From an uncultured Flavobacteriaceae bacterium (GTDB taxonomy: Bacteria; Bacteroidota; Bacteroidia; Flavobacteriales; Flavobacteriaceae), in the NCBI GenBank assembly GCA_937923735.1, contig CALDUJ010000055.1, positions 1-46,548 of the forward strand: a stretch of DNA of 46,548 nt, given 5' to 3'. The number at the start of each line of letters is the position of its first letter. Within the stretch, counting starts at the first letter, position 1. The notes beneath the pieces are model-generated. The model was not told the DNA's origin. It was given only the letters and a program-made list of their open reading frames with translations, and searched no databases. Position numbers and translations under genes: made by a program. Below, in pieces: positions 34,624-43,770 of the stretch.

Positions 34624-35610
34624 ATGAAAAACATTTTAATAACTGGAGCTGCTGGTTTTCTAGGGTCACATTTATGTGATAAATTTATTAATCAAGGTTT
34701 TCATGTAATCGCCATGGATAATCTCATTACCGGAGATTTAAAAAACATTGAGCACTTATTTAAATTAGAAAACTTTGAATTTTATCACCATGATGTTTCT
34801 AAGTTTGTTCATGTATCAGGAGAACTAGATTACATACTACACTTTGCTTCTCCAGCCAGTCCAATCGATTATCTGAAAATCCCCATCCAAACATTAAAAG
34901 TTGGATCTTTAGGAACACATAACCTGTTAGGTTTAGCAAAAGAAAAAAAGGCGCGAATACTTATAGCATCAACATCCGAAATTTATGGAGACCCTCTGGT
35001 ACATCCACAATCAGAAGATTATTATGGAAATGTGAATACAATTGGGCCAAGAGGTGTTTATGATGAAGCCAAAAGATTCCAAGAATCTATAACTATGGCT
35101 TATAATAGATTTCATGGATTGGAAACACGGATTGTAAGGATTTTTAATACATATGGCCCAAGAATGAGACTTAATGATGGCCGTGTAATACCAGCGTTTA
35201 TGGGACAAGCTCTAAGAGGAGAGGATTTAACTGTTTTCGGAGACGGGTCTCAAACAAGATCATTTTGTTATGTTGATGACCAAGTAGACGGGATATACAG
35301 GTTGTTAATGAGTGATTATTCTTTACCAATTAATATTGGTAATCCTCATGAAATATCAATTAAGGATTTTGCAGAAGAAATAATTAAATTAACTAACTCT
35401 AATCAGAAAATTATTTACAAAGATCTTCCTCAAGACGATCCAATGCAAAGGCAACCCAATATTTCGCTAGCAAAAAAAATACTTGGATGGGAACCCAAGG
35501 TTGGAAGGGAAGAAGGAATGCAAAAAACATTTGAATACTTTAGCTCTCTGAGTGATGAGGAACTAAGAAAAAGAGATCATAAAGATTTTACTAGCCATAT
35601 AAAAAAGTAA
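34624..35610 (+). CDS. uxs: UDP-glucuronate decarboxylase (UDP-xylose synthase)
   Basis: The 328-residue extended SDR has GAAGFLG at 8-14, the TSE set at 117-119 in [10 protein letters not shown], and Tyr146/Lys150 in [21 protein letters not shown] (73-85) is a hallmark of UDP-xylose synthases. It decarboxylates UDP-glucuronate to UDP-xylose by a bound 4-keto intermediate. Together with the upstream ugd it makes UDP-xylose from UDP-glucose, implying xylose, or a sugar derived from it, in the polymer. The initiating transferase follows after one base. Confidence 0.95.
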   Translation: MKNILITGAAGFLGSHLCDKFINQGFHVIAMDNLITGDLKNIEHLFKLENFEFYHHDVSKFVHVSGELDYILHFASPASPIDYLKIPIQTLKVGSLGTHNLLGLAKEKKARILIASTSEIYGDPLVHPQSEDYYGNVNTIGPRGVYDEAKRFQESITMAYNRFHGLETRIVRIFNTYGPRMRLNDGRVIPAFMGQALRGEDLTVFGDGSQTRSFCYVDDQVDGIYRLLMSDYSLPINIGNPHEISIKDFAEEIIKLTNSNQKIIYKDLPQDDPMQRQPNISLAKKILGWEPKVGREEGMQKTFEYFSSLSDEELRKRDHKDFTSHIKK

Positions 35611-35611
35611 T

Positions 35612-36964
35612 TTGAGCCTTTTTAAACACGGTAGATACATAGGTTATTTAAGGCCAATGTCTTATGGCATTGATTTTATCATTATTATTGGATTAGCTCT
35701 ATTTTACTTTTTTAAGGGCCTAGATCCGTTAGTCTTTTGCTCATTTACAATTCTTGGCTGGATAGTCTTGTCAATAAACTCTAAATTCTACGAAGTATAT
35801 AGATTTACCCGCGTTGTTACTATATTAGGACTTATAGTTAGACAATTGGTATTGTTTGCACTAATGATGTTTGCCTTTTCAGGTTTTTATAGTGATTTAA
35901 ATATTAAGCCACATGTAATAATTAAATACGTCTTTGCGGTTTTTTTAAGTATAGCTATTGTTAAGTTCGCAATTTATTTCCTTTTAAAGCGCTACAGAAA
36001 AACTTTTGGCGGGAACGTAAGGACAACAGTTATTTTAGGGAAAAATGCGAAAACAGCTCAATTAGAGAGGTTGTTTAACTTCAATCAGGAATACGGCTAC
36101 TCTCATCAGAAAACTTTTAATGTTAAGGAAGAGGGAAATCTAGAGAACTGTTTTAATTTTATTTTGGATAATCAAATAGAGGAAATTTATTGCTCAATTT
36201 CTGAGCTTTCTAATAAACAAATTCGAAACGTTATAGATTTTGCTGACAATAACCTTAAGATATTAAAGTTCTTGCCAGATAATAAAGATATTTATTCAAA
36301 GAAACTTAAATATGAGTATTATGATTATACTCCAATACTTTCCTTGAGAGAGATTCCAATAGAGGATCCTATTAATAAAATAGTAAAAAGGGCTATCGAT
36401 ATAGTATTTTCTTCTGCTATAATCGTATTTCTTTTATCATGGTTAACCCCTTTACTTGCGATACTAATAAAGTTAGAATCTAAAGGACCTATCTTTTTTA
36501 AGCAATCCCGTAATGGAATGAATTATAAGGAATTTGATTGTTATAAATTTAGGTCAATGACTCCAAATAAAGATGCAAATTTATTTCAGGCCACAAGGGG
36601 TGATAATAGAGTTACTAAGGTTGGTAAATTTATCAGAAAGACAAGTATTGATGAACTACCTCAATTTTTTAATGTGTTGTTTGGCGATATGTCTGTTGTA
36701 GGCCCTAGACCACACATGGTCAGTCACACAGATATGTATGCTAAGCGTATAGATAAATTTATGGTTCGGCATTTTGTTAAGCCAGGAATAACAGGAATGG
36801 CTCAAGTAAAAGGTTTTCGGGGAGAAATTGAAACAGACAAAGACATAATAAATAGAGTTAAATACGATATTTTTTATATAGAAAATTGGTCACTTCTATT
36901 AGATTTTAAAATAATAGCACAAACGTTTTTTAATGCTATAAAAGGAGAGGACAAAGCTTATTAA
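35612..36964 (+). CDS. Polyprenyl-phosphate sugar-1-phosphate transferase (WcaJ/WbaP type)
   Basis: The 450-residue protein begins with four hydrophobic segments (about 18-125). A degenerate nucleotide-binding-like domain follows, then a fifth membrane segment near 268-290. The C-terminal bacterial sugar transferase domain holds YKFRSM, the TSIDELPQFFNVLFGDMSVVGPRPH signature and KPGITGMAQVKGFRG. This enzyme loads the first sugar phosphate onto undecaprenyl phosphate to start repeat-unit assembly. A TTG start at 35612, one base after the previous stop, is favoured because KHGRYIGYLRPMSYGID resembles the N-termini of related proteins. The ATG at 35657 is the alternative. The next gene converges, with only four bases between stops. 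Confidence 0.9.
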   Translation: MSLFKHGRYIGYLRPMSYGIDFIIIIGLALFYFFKGLDPLVFCSFTILGWIVLSINSKFYEVYRFTRVVTILGLIVRQLVLFALMMFAFSGFYSDLNIKPHVIIKYVFAVFLSIAIVKFAIYFLLKRYRKTFGGNVRTTVILGKNAKTAQLERLFNFNQEYGYSHQKTFNVKEEGNLENCFNFILDNQIEEIYCSISELSNKQIRNVIDFADNNLKILKFLPDNKDIYSKKLKYEYYDYTPILSLREIPIEDPINKIVKRAIDIVFSSAIIVFLLSWLTPLLAILIKLESKGPIFFKQSRNGMNYKEFDCYKFRSMTPNKDANLFQATRGDNRVTKVGKFIRKTSIDELPQFFNVLFGDMSVVGPRPHMVSHTDMYAKRIDKFMVRHFVKPGITGMAQVKGFRGEIETDKDIINRVKYDIFYIENWSLLLDFKIIAQTFFNAIKGEDKAY

Positions 36965-36968
36965 AAGC

Positions 36969-38132
36969 TTATTCAAGAATTTTAATTAATCTATTCAACT
37001 GATGAGTGAAACTAAACTTTTTTAGAGAGATTTCCTGAATATTTCTTTTGATGGAAATGTTTAGCTCGGGTTTCGTTATATTCTTAAGAACCTTATTTAA
37101 ATCATTATAATTAGCTGCTTCTACAACCCATCCAAGTTTGCAGTCTTTTATGACATCTTCACCTTCTCCACCACCAAAATAGAGAATAGGCAAACCTAAT
37201 CTAGAATATTCAAATATTTTTGAAGGCACAGAACCATATATCCTATTTAATAAGGGTATAATCGTTAAATCATACTGCACTAGGATAGCGTGTAACTCAG
37301 AGCGTTTAACCTCTCCATGATAGTGTATGGGTAAATTTGGATTTGAGGCAATAAAACCCTCTATTTTCTTTGTTTCTGCTCCAGCTCCGTAAATATGAAA
37401 TTCGATGTTAGAATAATCTAAATTTTCACATAATTTATATATACCCTGAGCAATTCCCAAGAGACCTGCGTATACCATTTTTATTTTCTCAGAAGAGTTA
37501 GGTTTCTCAAGGAGTTTAGGAGGATTGAAATCTGGATAGTTTCTATATAAAAATGTTTTTTTGTCTGGGATGATTTTAGAAACGTGAGTTAGTATTTCCT
37601 GGCTTTGTCCAATCACCATTGTTGCCTTTCTATAGTTAAAATGCTCAATACGCTCTAACATTTTGTAGCTAAAATTCCTTTTAAAAGCACCCAACTCCAA
37701 TCCAGCGATTGGCCAAAGGTCAGATACGTTTAAAATTAATTCACGCTTTTTGCTTAAAAAAAGCATACATGTAAAAGCGACAAGTAAGGGTGGTGATTGT
37801 ACAATTACTGTCCTAGGGATTTTATGGGATAGAAAAAACCAAACTAAACTTAAAGAATAAGAAAGCATGGCAAATAATCTCAGAATCTTGTTTTTGGAGT
37901 TGCTTGCATAAATCCAAAGGCGATGAATTGTAATATTATTGTCTATAGACTTGTGACTGAACTTTCCTTTAAATTCTTTAAAAATTTTACCTGTTGGGTA
38001 GTTAGGTAAAGGCGTTACAATGGATACTTCGAAATTATGCTTTTCAAGCCCTTTAGCTAAATGAAAAATCCGATTGGAAGCAGCACCTGTCTCAGGAGGA
38101 AAATAACTTGTAATAATAAGTACTTTCTTCAT
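36969..38132 (-). CDS. Glycosyltransferase family 4 (WcaI-like)
   Basis: The 387-residue GT-B protein starts MKKVLIITSYFPPETGAASNR, with the SYFPPE pattern of WcaI-like and related GT4 enzymes. The C-terminal half carries KMVYAGLLGIAQGI and a late PSKIFEYSRLGLPILYFGGGEGEDVI, where Glu in KIFEY is in the donor-binding position. The acceptor and donor are unknown; UDP-ManNAc-type sugars from the neighbouring epimerase are a possibility. Its ATG overlaps the stop of wecB (TAATG), so the two are co-translated. Its 3' end almost meets the plus-strand polysaccharide operon, with no terminator visible in between. Confidence 0.88.
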   Translation of the reverse strand: MKKVLIITSYFPPETGAASNRIFHLAKGLEKHNFEVSIVTPLPNYPTGKIFKEFKGKFSHKSIDNNITIHRLWIYASNSKNKILRLFAMLSYSLSLVWFFLSHKIPRTVIVQSPPLLVAFTCMLFLSKKRELILNVSDLWPIAGLELGAFKRNFSYKMLERIEHFNYRKATMVIGQSQEILTHVSKIIPDKKTFLYRNYPDFNPPKLLEKPNSSEKIKMVYAGLLGIAQGIYKLCENLDYSNIEFHIYGAGAETKKIEGFIASNPNLPIHYHGEVKRSELHAILVQYDLTIIPLLNRIYGSVPSKIFEYSRLGLPILYFGGGEGEDVIKDCKLGWVVEAANYNDLNKVLKNITKPELNISIKRNIQEISLKKFSFTHQLNRLIKILE

Positions 38133-39226
38133 TACAGATTATAAATTTCAACCAAACAATTAGCTATCCTATTTGCCGCATTACCATCCCAAAGCTCAGG
38201 AATACTTCCTTTTTTCCATTCTCCAGAAAGAAGAATATTAAAGGCTTCAGAAATTTTATTGGAATCACTCCCAACTAACATATTAGTTCCTAAATCACAT
38301 GTTTCTGGTCGTTCTGTACTGTCTCTTAAGGTTATGCATGGCACATTCATTACTGTGGTTTCTTCAGTTATACCACCAGAATCGGTTAAAACTGCAAAAG
38401 CATTTTCAACAAGATAATTAAATGAGAGGTATCCTAGTGGGTCCACATAATGTAGATTGTTGAAAGTTAAATCTAAACCTTCTAATATTTTTTTTGTTCT
38501 AGGATGCACAGGAAATATAATAGGATAATCCTTACCCAATGAGGTGATTTGAGTAATCAAGCTTTTTAAACTCTGTTCTTCATCTACATTGCTTGGTCTA
38601 TGGAGTGTCATGACCATATATTTCTTTTTCTTCAGACCTAGTGTATCCCAAATTGAAGGTGGATTAAATCGAGGCCTGTTTTTTAACAAAGTGTCAATCA
38701 TTACATTACCAACAAAAAAGATATTCTCGCCATCAACACCTAAAGATTTCAAATTTTCATTAGCATAAGAAGAGGTTGTGAAAAAATAGTCAGTTAAGCT
38801 ATCGGTAACAATTCTATTAATTTCTTCAGGCATTTTCATGTCTCCAGAACGAATACCTGCTTCAACATGCGCAACATCTACTCCAGCTTTTTTCGCTACA
38901 ATTGTACATGCCATTGTTGAGGTGACGTCACCAACAACCATAACCAAATCACAAGGATGTTTATCTAATTCTTTTTCAAACCCAATCATTATAGCAGCCG
39001 TTTGCTCGGCTTGTGTGCCACTTTTCACCTCTAAATTGGTGTCTGGAAAAGGAATGTTAAGTTCATAAAAAAACGTATCACTTAGATTCTTATCGTAATG
39101 TTGACCAGTGTGTACTAATCTATAACTAATGTCATATCCATGTTCGTTTTTTTTTCTAATTGCCTCAATAATTGGTGCAATTTTCATGAAATTGGGCCTA
39201 GCTCCTGCTACAATAGTTATGGTCAT
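38132..39226 (-). CDS. wecB: UDP-N-acetylglucosamine 2-epimerase (non-hydrolysing)
   Basis: The 364-residue enzyme interconverts UDP-GlcNAc and UDP-ManNAc. It opens with TIVAGARPNFMKIAPII and holds HVEAGIRSGDMKMPEEINR, TLHRPSNVD and the late LTDSGGITEETTVMNVPC, all typical of WecB/MnaA. No WecC-like UDP-ManNAc dehydrogenase is present in the window, so ManNAc itself, or a derivative made elsewhere, is the likely building block. The gene lies three bases after the CapK-like gene and overlaps the GT4 gene downstream. Confidence 0.94.
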   Translation of the reverse strand: MTITIVAGARPNFMKIAPIIEAIRKKNEHGYDISYRLVHTGQHYDKNLSDTFFYELNIPFPDTNLEVKSGTQAEQTAAIMIGFEKELDKHPCDLVMVVGDVTSTMACTIVAKKAGVDVAHVEAGIRSGDMKMPEEINRIVTDSLTDYFFTTSSYANENLKSLGVDGENIFFVGNVMIDTLLKNRPRFNPPSIWDTLGLKKKKYMVMTLHRPSNVDEEQSLKSLITQITSLGKDYPIIFPVHPRTKKILEGLDLTFNNLHYVDPLGYLSFNYLVENAFAVLTDSGGITEETTVMNVPCITLRDSTERPETCDLGTNMLVGSDSNKISEAFNILLSGEWKKGSIPELWDGNAANRIANCLVEIYNL

Positions 39227-39229
39227 TAA

Positions 39230-40540
39230 TTATTTTATTAAGGATGAAAATTGTTTCAATTTACCACTTTTACTGCGTTTGAGTAATTCTTGTCTTTCAA
39301 AAGTAATATCTAATCCACTTTCAAGATAGGCTTCAATTTCTTTTTTTATAAGTTCTTTTTTTTCTTTTGAAATGTCTTCACTGCTTCCATATATAATTTT
39401 GAAATGGGATAAACTCAGTTGCTGAATAATAAACTCCTTAACTGCTCCGTCATCTTCAATAATACTTTTGGTAATGTAATAAAAGGTGAGTCCAGCCGCT
39501 TTTTTCCCGCTTGGGAGTACTGCTATATCGTTGGTCCTGCCAATGAGTTTTTTTAATATGGGCTTCTTAATTGTGCTAGCCTCTGAAAGTATTCCGATAT
39601 CACCAATATCGTATCGTATAAAGGGTTGTGCTTTATTATAGAGCGATGTAATAACGAGACGTCCTTCTTCGCCATAAGGAAGTGGGTTATTGTGCTCATC
39701 CAAGACTTCAACAAAAAGTGTTTCGGAATTGACTTGCCACTCATTCTTTGGATTCTGGAATGCTATTAAATCTAATTCGGACGCCCCATATTCATTAACT
39801 ACAGGTACACCAAATTGAGTTTCCATAAGTAATTTATCATCTTCGAAAAGCATTTCAGAAGTTACAACACAAGCTTTTAAAGTTGGGCAAACAGTATTTA
39901 AAACAATGTCTTTTTTTTTGAGAAATTTAGCGAATTGTAATATGGAACTAGTATAACCATTGGTGTAGACAAATGGATTGCTCTTAAAGATAGTCAACCA
40001 TTTTTCTAAGGCAGAGTCGCTTAAATCAAAAACGTTAAACCTCACCCTATTGCTTATAATGTCTTTAAGTTTTTCAATATAATAGCTCTTTCCTCTCAAA
40101 GGAATACCATAAAAACGCGCTTGTTTTGTCGAGCTAAAATTAAGTCCAAACCAACCAAATCTATCTTGTATAATGGCCCAGGTTAAGGCGTGGGCAAATT
40201 TATCTTTAGCAAAGAAAAAAGGGTTGCCAGAAGCGCCAGATGTTTTATCTATATATATATTTCTTTTTGAAAAACCTTTAGACAATAGTTTCTCCAGAGG
40301 TTGCTGTAAATCGTTTTTGGTAAGTATGGGGACGCTATTCCAGTCTAAAGGATTCAAATCTTTAGCAAAAGATTTATAGAAATCATTGTTTTCTGAGTGA
40401 TAAGAAACTATAGATTGCTTTTGTTGGTCAACATAATGTTCAAACTCCACATTGTTTTTTTGCTGAATTTCACCTAAAACCCGTTTAGCTTTCGCTATCG
40501 GAAAACCACTAATTTTTAAACTAAGGTCGAATAAATTCAA
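39230..40540 (-). CDS. CapK/phenylacetate-CoA ligase-like adenylate-forming protein
   Basis: The 436-residue protein belongs to the phenylacetate-CoA ligase-like adenylate-forming group often called CapK in capsule loci. The ATP-binding loop is DKTSGASGNPFFF near residue 100, VNEYGASELDLIA is the adenylate motif region and PFIRYDIGDIG the core hinge signature. The first half also resembles CapK (NDFYKSFAKDLNPLDWNSVPILTK). In capsule clusters the substrate of CapK proteins is unsettled, with activation of a carboxylic acid for polymer decoration the usual guess. It heads the minus-strand operon with wecB and the GT4 gene and is divergent from purD. No clear promoter was found for it in the 90-base gap. 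Confidence 0.85.
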   Translation of the reverse strand: MNLFDLSLKISGFPIAKAKRVLGEIQQKNNVEFEHYVDQQKQSIVSYHSENNDFYKSFAKDLNPLDWNSVPILTKNDLQQPLEKLLSKGFSKRNIYIDKTSGASGNPFFFAKDKFAHALTWAIIQDRFGWFGLNFSSTKQARFYGIPLRGKSYYIEKLKDIISNRVRFNVFDLSDSALEKWLTIFKSNPFVYTNGYTSSILQFAKFLKKKDIVLNTVCPTLKACVVTSEMLFEDDKLLMETQFGVPVVNEYGASELDLIAFQNPKNEWQVNSETLFVEVLDEHNNPLPYGEEGRLVITSLYNKAQPFIRYDIGDIGILSEASTIKKPILKKLIGRTNDIAVLPSGKKAAGLTFYYITKSIIEDDGAVKEFIIQQLSLSHFKIIYGSSEDISKEKKELIKKEIEAYLESGLDITFERQELLKRSKSGKLKQFSSLIK

Positions 40541-40599
40541 AAGAAAAATGCTTGAGCTATGTTTGCGTAAATTAATTATTTTTTAAGCGTAAAAGCAAT

Positions 40600-40607
40600 T
40601 ATTTTTG
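40600..40607 (+). promoter_or_regulatory. Candidate -7 element of purD
   Basis: TATTTTTG fully matches TAnnTTTG and lies 23 bases before the ATG at 40631. The region upstream is T-rich but has no clear TTG at the -33 distance. Confidence 0.4.
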
Positions 40608-40630
40608 TCTTTTAAACAAAACAACCATTT

Positions 40631-41902
40631 ATGAATATTTTAGTTTTGGGTTCTGGAGGAAGAGAGCACACGTTTGCATGGAAATTAGTTCAGAGTGAAA
40701 AATGCAATAATTTGTTTGTAGCTCCAGGTAATTCAGGAACCGCAGAAATAGCCAAAAACGTACCAGTTGGGGTTAACGATTTTGAGGGGATTAAAGAGGT
40801 TGTTTTAAACAATAACATCTCTATGGTTGTTGTTGGTCCAGAGGATCCACTAGTTAATGGTATTCATGATTTTTTTCTGAATGACGATGCGCTTAAGTCA
40901 GTAAACGTTATTGGCCCTCAAAGAGCAGCTGCGGAACTAGAAGGAAGTAAAGAGTTTGCTAAGGAGTTTTTGGACAGACATAATATTCCAACGGCAGCAT
41001 ATGGGAGCTTCACTAAAGACAGCTTAGAAAAAGGCTATGCCTTTCTGGAAACTATGAAGCCACCTTACGTTTTGAAGGCAGATGGACTGGCTGCGGGAAA
41101 AGGAGTGTTGATTATTGATGATATTAACGAAGCTAAGTCTGAATTAAAGAACATGCTTGTAGACTCCAAGTTTGGAGAGGCAAGTACCAAAGTAGTAATT
41201 GAAGAGTTTCTTAGTGGAATTGAACTAAGTTGTTTTGTATTAACAGACGAAGAAAACTACAAGATTTTACCAACTGCTAAGGATTATAAGCGGATAGGAG
41301 AAGGAGATACAGGTCTTAATACAGGTGGTATGGGAGCAATATCTCCAGTGCCTTTTGCAAATGAGGAGTTTATGCAAAAAGTGGAGGATAGAATTGTTAA
41401 ACCTACTATAAAAGGATTAAAAAAAGACAATTTGCCTTACAAAGGATTTGTATTTATAGGACTCATTAAAGTTGGAGACGACCCATTTGTTATTGAATAC
41501 AATGTAAGGATGGGGGACCCAGAAACTGAAGTCGTATTGCCAAGAGTACAAAACGATTTAGTTGAGATTTTTCAGGCAATGGGAAACCAAAGATTAAATG
41601 AAATAGAATTAAAAATAACACCACAAGCAGCAACAACAGTGATGATGGTTTCTGGCGGATATCCAGAAGCTTATGAAAAAGGCAAGGAAATTATTGGGGT
41701 TGAAACAGTAGAAGGCTCAATTCCGTTTCATGCAGGTGCACAAATACAAAACGGAAAAGTAGTGACTTCAGGAGGGCGTGTTATGGCTATGACTTCTTAT
41801 GGCGAAACATATCAAGAAGCCATAAAAAAATCTTACCAAAACATTGAAAAAGTCAAGTTTGATAAGATGTATTATCGTAAGGATATTGGTTTTGACCTAT
41901 AA
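40631..41902 (+). CDS. purD: Phosphoribosylamine-glycine ligase (GAR synthetase)
   Basis: The 423-residue ATP-grasp enzyme joins glycine to phosphoribosylamine, the second step of purine synthesis. The N-terminus MNILVLGSGGREHTFAWKL and VAPGNSGTA are typical of PurD, as are VVVGPEDPLVNGI, YVLKADGLAAGKGVLI and the later LNTGGMGAISPVP and EYNVRMGDPE. Length and domain order are normal for a single-function PurD. It ends overlapping the convergent DUF6341 gene by six bases, with no terminator in between. Confidence 0.97.
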   Translation: MNILVLGSGGREHTFAWKLVQSEKCNNLFVAPGNSGTAEIAKNVPVGVNDFEGIKEVVLNNNISMVVVGPEDPLVNGIHDFFLNDDALKSVNVIGPQRAAAELEGSKEFAKEFLDRHNIPTAAYGSFTKDSLEKGYAFLETMKPPYVLKADGLAAGKGVLIIDDINEAKSELKNMLVDSKFGEASTKVVIEEFLSGIELSCFVLTDEENYKILPTAKDYKRIGEGDTGLNTGGMGAISPVPFANEEFMQKVEDRIVKPTIKGLKKDNLPYKGFVFIGLIKVGDDPFVIEYNVRMGDPETEVVLPRVQNDLVEIFQAMGNQRLNEIELKITPQAATTVMMVSGGYPEAYEKGKEIIGVETVEGSIPFHAGAQIQNGKVVTSGGRVMAMTSYGETYQEAIKKSYQNIEKVKFDKMYYRKDIGFDL

Positions 41903-42124
41903 ATAAGAGTGAGAGGTAATACTCTTATCCTCTTCTCCGTTTTTATCAAAAGTTCTTAATTGCATCATCCAATATACAAAGGCAATAAAGCCTATGATCA
42001 TAAATATCCATGACATAATGTTGGCGCCAAACCAACTCTCGAGCTCTAATGCTCTCAAAGCGTCAAAAGGAGCAAATAATACATTAACAAATAAATCTTG
42101 TATAGCGTAGAAAAAATCTTTCAT
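41897..42124 (-). CDS. Small membrane protein, DUF6341-like
   Basis: The 75-residue protein begins MKDFFYAIQDLFVNVLFAPFDALRALELESWFGANI, with one clear membrane segment (MSWIFMIIGFIAFVYWMMQL, about 46-65) and an acidic, hydrophilic tail. I recall this family in flavobacteria as DUF6341, of unknown function. The ATG at 42124 is used instead of the earlier in-frame ATG at 42154, because the promoter -7 element (42144-42151) lies between the two. The first 30 residues may form an amphipathic helix. The 3' end overlaps purD by six bases. Confidence 0.8.
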   Translation of the reverse strand: MKDFFYAIQDLFVNVLFAPFDALRALELESWFGANIMSWIFMIIGFIAFVYWMMQLRTFDKNGEEDKSITSHSYL

Positions 42125-42143
42125 TGGTATTATATTTACAAGG

Positions 42144-42173
42144 CAAATATACAAAACGCATAAATGATTACAA
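42144..42173 (-). promoter_or_regulatory. Promoter of the DUF6341-like gene
   Basis: On the minus strand TTG (42173-42171), a 19-base spacer and TATATTTG (42151-42144) match both Bacteroidota boxes, 19 bases before the ATG at 42124. The -33 box lies inside the first codons of the divergent DUF6427 gene. A second -7-like TATATTTA (42131-42138, plus strand) for that gene overlaps the same region. Confidence 0.6.
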
Positions 42174-43087
42174 GGATTTTTGATAAATCTAAACCTGTTA
42201 ATTTTATAATAGTGCTGGTTATAACACTTGTTGCTTTTTTGTTATTGCAGATTAGTGTTTTTCAGGAAGATTGGAGTTTAAACTATATTCTCACACAGAT
42301 TGGAAAGTTTCTACTCTGTCTATTAACGATGTCATTACTTAATTTTATCGTTAGTAAAAACAACCTAACGCAGAATAGTAGTTACAAAATATTGTTGTTC
42401 AGCTTGTTTTTTGCAATGATTCCATATACATTAAACAACTTGGACGTATTGATTTCTAACCTCTTTATTCTATTGGCCTTAAGAAGAATTATTAGTCTTA
42501 AATCTTTACTAAAAGTCAAGAATAAACTCTTAGATGCCTCAGTACTTATCGCAATTGCTTCTTTTTTTCATTTTTGGAGTATATTATTTATGCTATTGGT
42601 ATTTGCAGCATTGTTGTTTTACTCAGAGAACAAAGTTAAAAATTGGATTATACCATTTGTAGGTCTCGCCACAGTGGCGTTGATATTTATAGCATATCAT
42701 GTAGTTCGTTTTGACACTTATGGTGATTTTACCTTATATGTAGATAATATTGATTTTAATTTTGAAAATTATAACTCTTTAAAAATGGTAATTGCAATTA
42801 CCATTCTTTTATCATTTGGGCTTTGGGCATCTTTATTTTATATAAAAACCATCAATAAAAAGCTAAAAACGTTTAGACCATCTTTTATTATAGTATTAAT
42901 AATGGCTATGATAGCGGTTGTAGTTGCACTTGTTTCTCCAAATAAAAATGGAAGTGAAATTTTGTTTCTTTTTGCACCACTCGCAATCATTATAACAAAC
43001 TATATTGAAGTGATACAAGAAAAATGGTTCAAAGAAATATTAATTGGAGTTCTTATTTTAATCCCTATCTCTTTTCAGTTTTTTTAA
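42164..43087 (+). CDS. DUF6427-like integral membrane protein
   Basis: The 307-residue protein has about eight to nine hydrophobic segments, beginning MITRIFDKSKPVNFIIVLVITLVAFLL. It contains the recognisable stretch ILLALRRIISLKSL (about 103-116), followed by KLLDASVLIAIASFFHFWSILF. I recall this family in flavobacteria as DUF6427, of unknown function; the topology suggests a small transporter-like or channel-like membrane protein. It is divergent from DUF6341, and the two are neighbours in several flavobacteria as I remember, which hints at a shared role. A 58-base gap precedes the DUF4254 gene. Confidence 0.72.
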   Translation: MITRIFDKSKPVNFIIVLVITLVAFLLLQISVFQEDWSLNYILTQIGKFLLCLLTMSLLNFIVSKNNLTQNSSYKILLFSLFFAMIPYTLNNLDVLISNLFILLALRRIISLKSLLKVKNKLLDASVLIAIASFFHFWSILFMLLVFAALLFYSENKVKNWIIPFVGLATVALIFIAYHVVRFDTYGDFTLYVDNIDFNFENYNSLKMVIAITILLSFGLWASLFYIKTINKKLKTFRPSFIIVLIMAMIAVVVALVSPNKNGSEILFLFAPLAIIITNYIEVIQEKWFKEILIGVLILIPISFQFF

Positions 43088-43092
43088 TTGAA

Positions 43093-43124
43093 TTGTCTTC
43101 TGCATTTATTTCATTGTATCTTTG
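43093..43124 (+). promoter_or_regulatory. Promoter of the DUF4254 and GT9 genes
   Basis: TTG at 43093-43095, a 21-base spacer and TATCTTTG at 43117-43124, followed by CA, give a full -7 match 21 bases before the ATG at 43146. It likely drives both DUF4254 and the GT9 gene, which are 16 bases apart. Confidence 0.6.
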
Positions 43125-43145
43125 CAGAATATAAAATAGACATCT

Positions 43146-43754
43146 ATGTTTACTGATAAAGCGAACGCCATTTTTCAGAATGTAATTGACACATATCACG
43201 TCATCAATACAGTTGACCAACCGTTTAAAAATATTTATGATAAGAACAATGAAGCCCTAGAGCATCTTTTATACAGAAAATGCTGGATAGACACAGTCCA
43301 GTGGCATTACGAGGATATTATTAGAGACCCAAATATCGACCCAGTTGCTGCATTAAAATTAAAGCGTCAAATTGATGCATCCAACCAAGATAGAACAGAT
43401 ATGGTAGAGTATATCGACAGCTATTTTCTAGAAAAATATAAAGATGTTAATGTAAAAGGAGATGCAACAATCAATACCGAAAGTCCAGCTTGGGGTGTGG
43501 ATAGATTGTCCATTCTAGCTTTAAAAATATATCATATGAATGAAGAAGCTACAAGAACGGATGCATCAGACACACATAGAGATACTTGCCAAAAAAAGTT
43601 GAATATCTTGTTAGAACAACGAGTTGACTTGTCCACTGCTATTGACACTTTATTGAATGACATTAAGAACGGCGACAAATACATGAAAGTTTACAAACAA
43701 ATGAAGATGTATAATGACGACGAATTAAATCCTGTTCTTCGCTCGCAGAAGTAG
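43146..43754 (+). CDS. DUF4254 domain protein
   Basis: The 202-residue soluble protein contains LLYRKCWIDTVQWHYEDIIRDP and DRLSILALKIYHMNEEATR, the conserved features of DUF4254, a mostly helical Bacteroidota family of unknown function. It has no signal peptide or membrane segment, so it is predicted cytosolic. The constant pairing with a family 9 glycosyltransferase just downstream (16 bases) suggests a role in lipopolysaccharide core or surface glycan assembly. Confidence 0.8.
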   Translation: MFTDKANAIFQNVIDTYHVINTVDQPFKNIYDKNNEALEHLLYRKCWIDTVQWHYEDIIRDPNIDPVAALKLKRQIDASNQDRTDMVEYIDSYFLEKYKDVNVKGDATINTESPAWGVDRLSILALKIYHMNEEATRTDASDTHRDTCQKKLNILLEQRVDLSTAIDTLLNDIKNGDKYMKVYKQMKMYNDDELNPVLRSQK

Positions 43755-43770
43755 TTGATTCTTATCTGTA

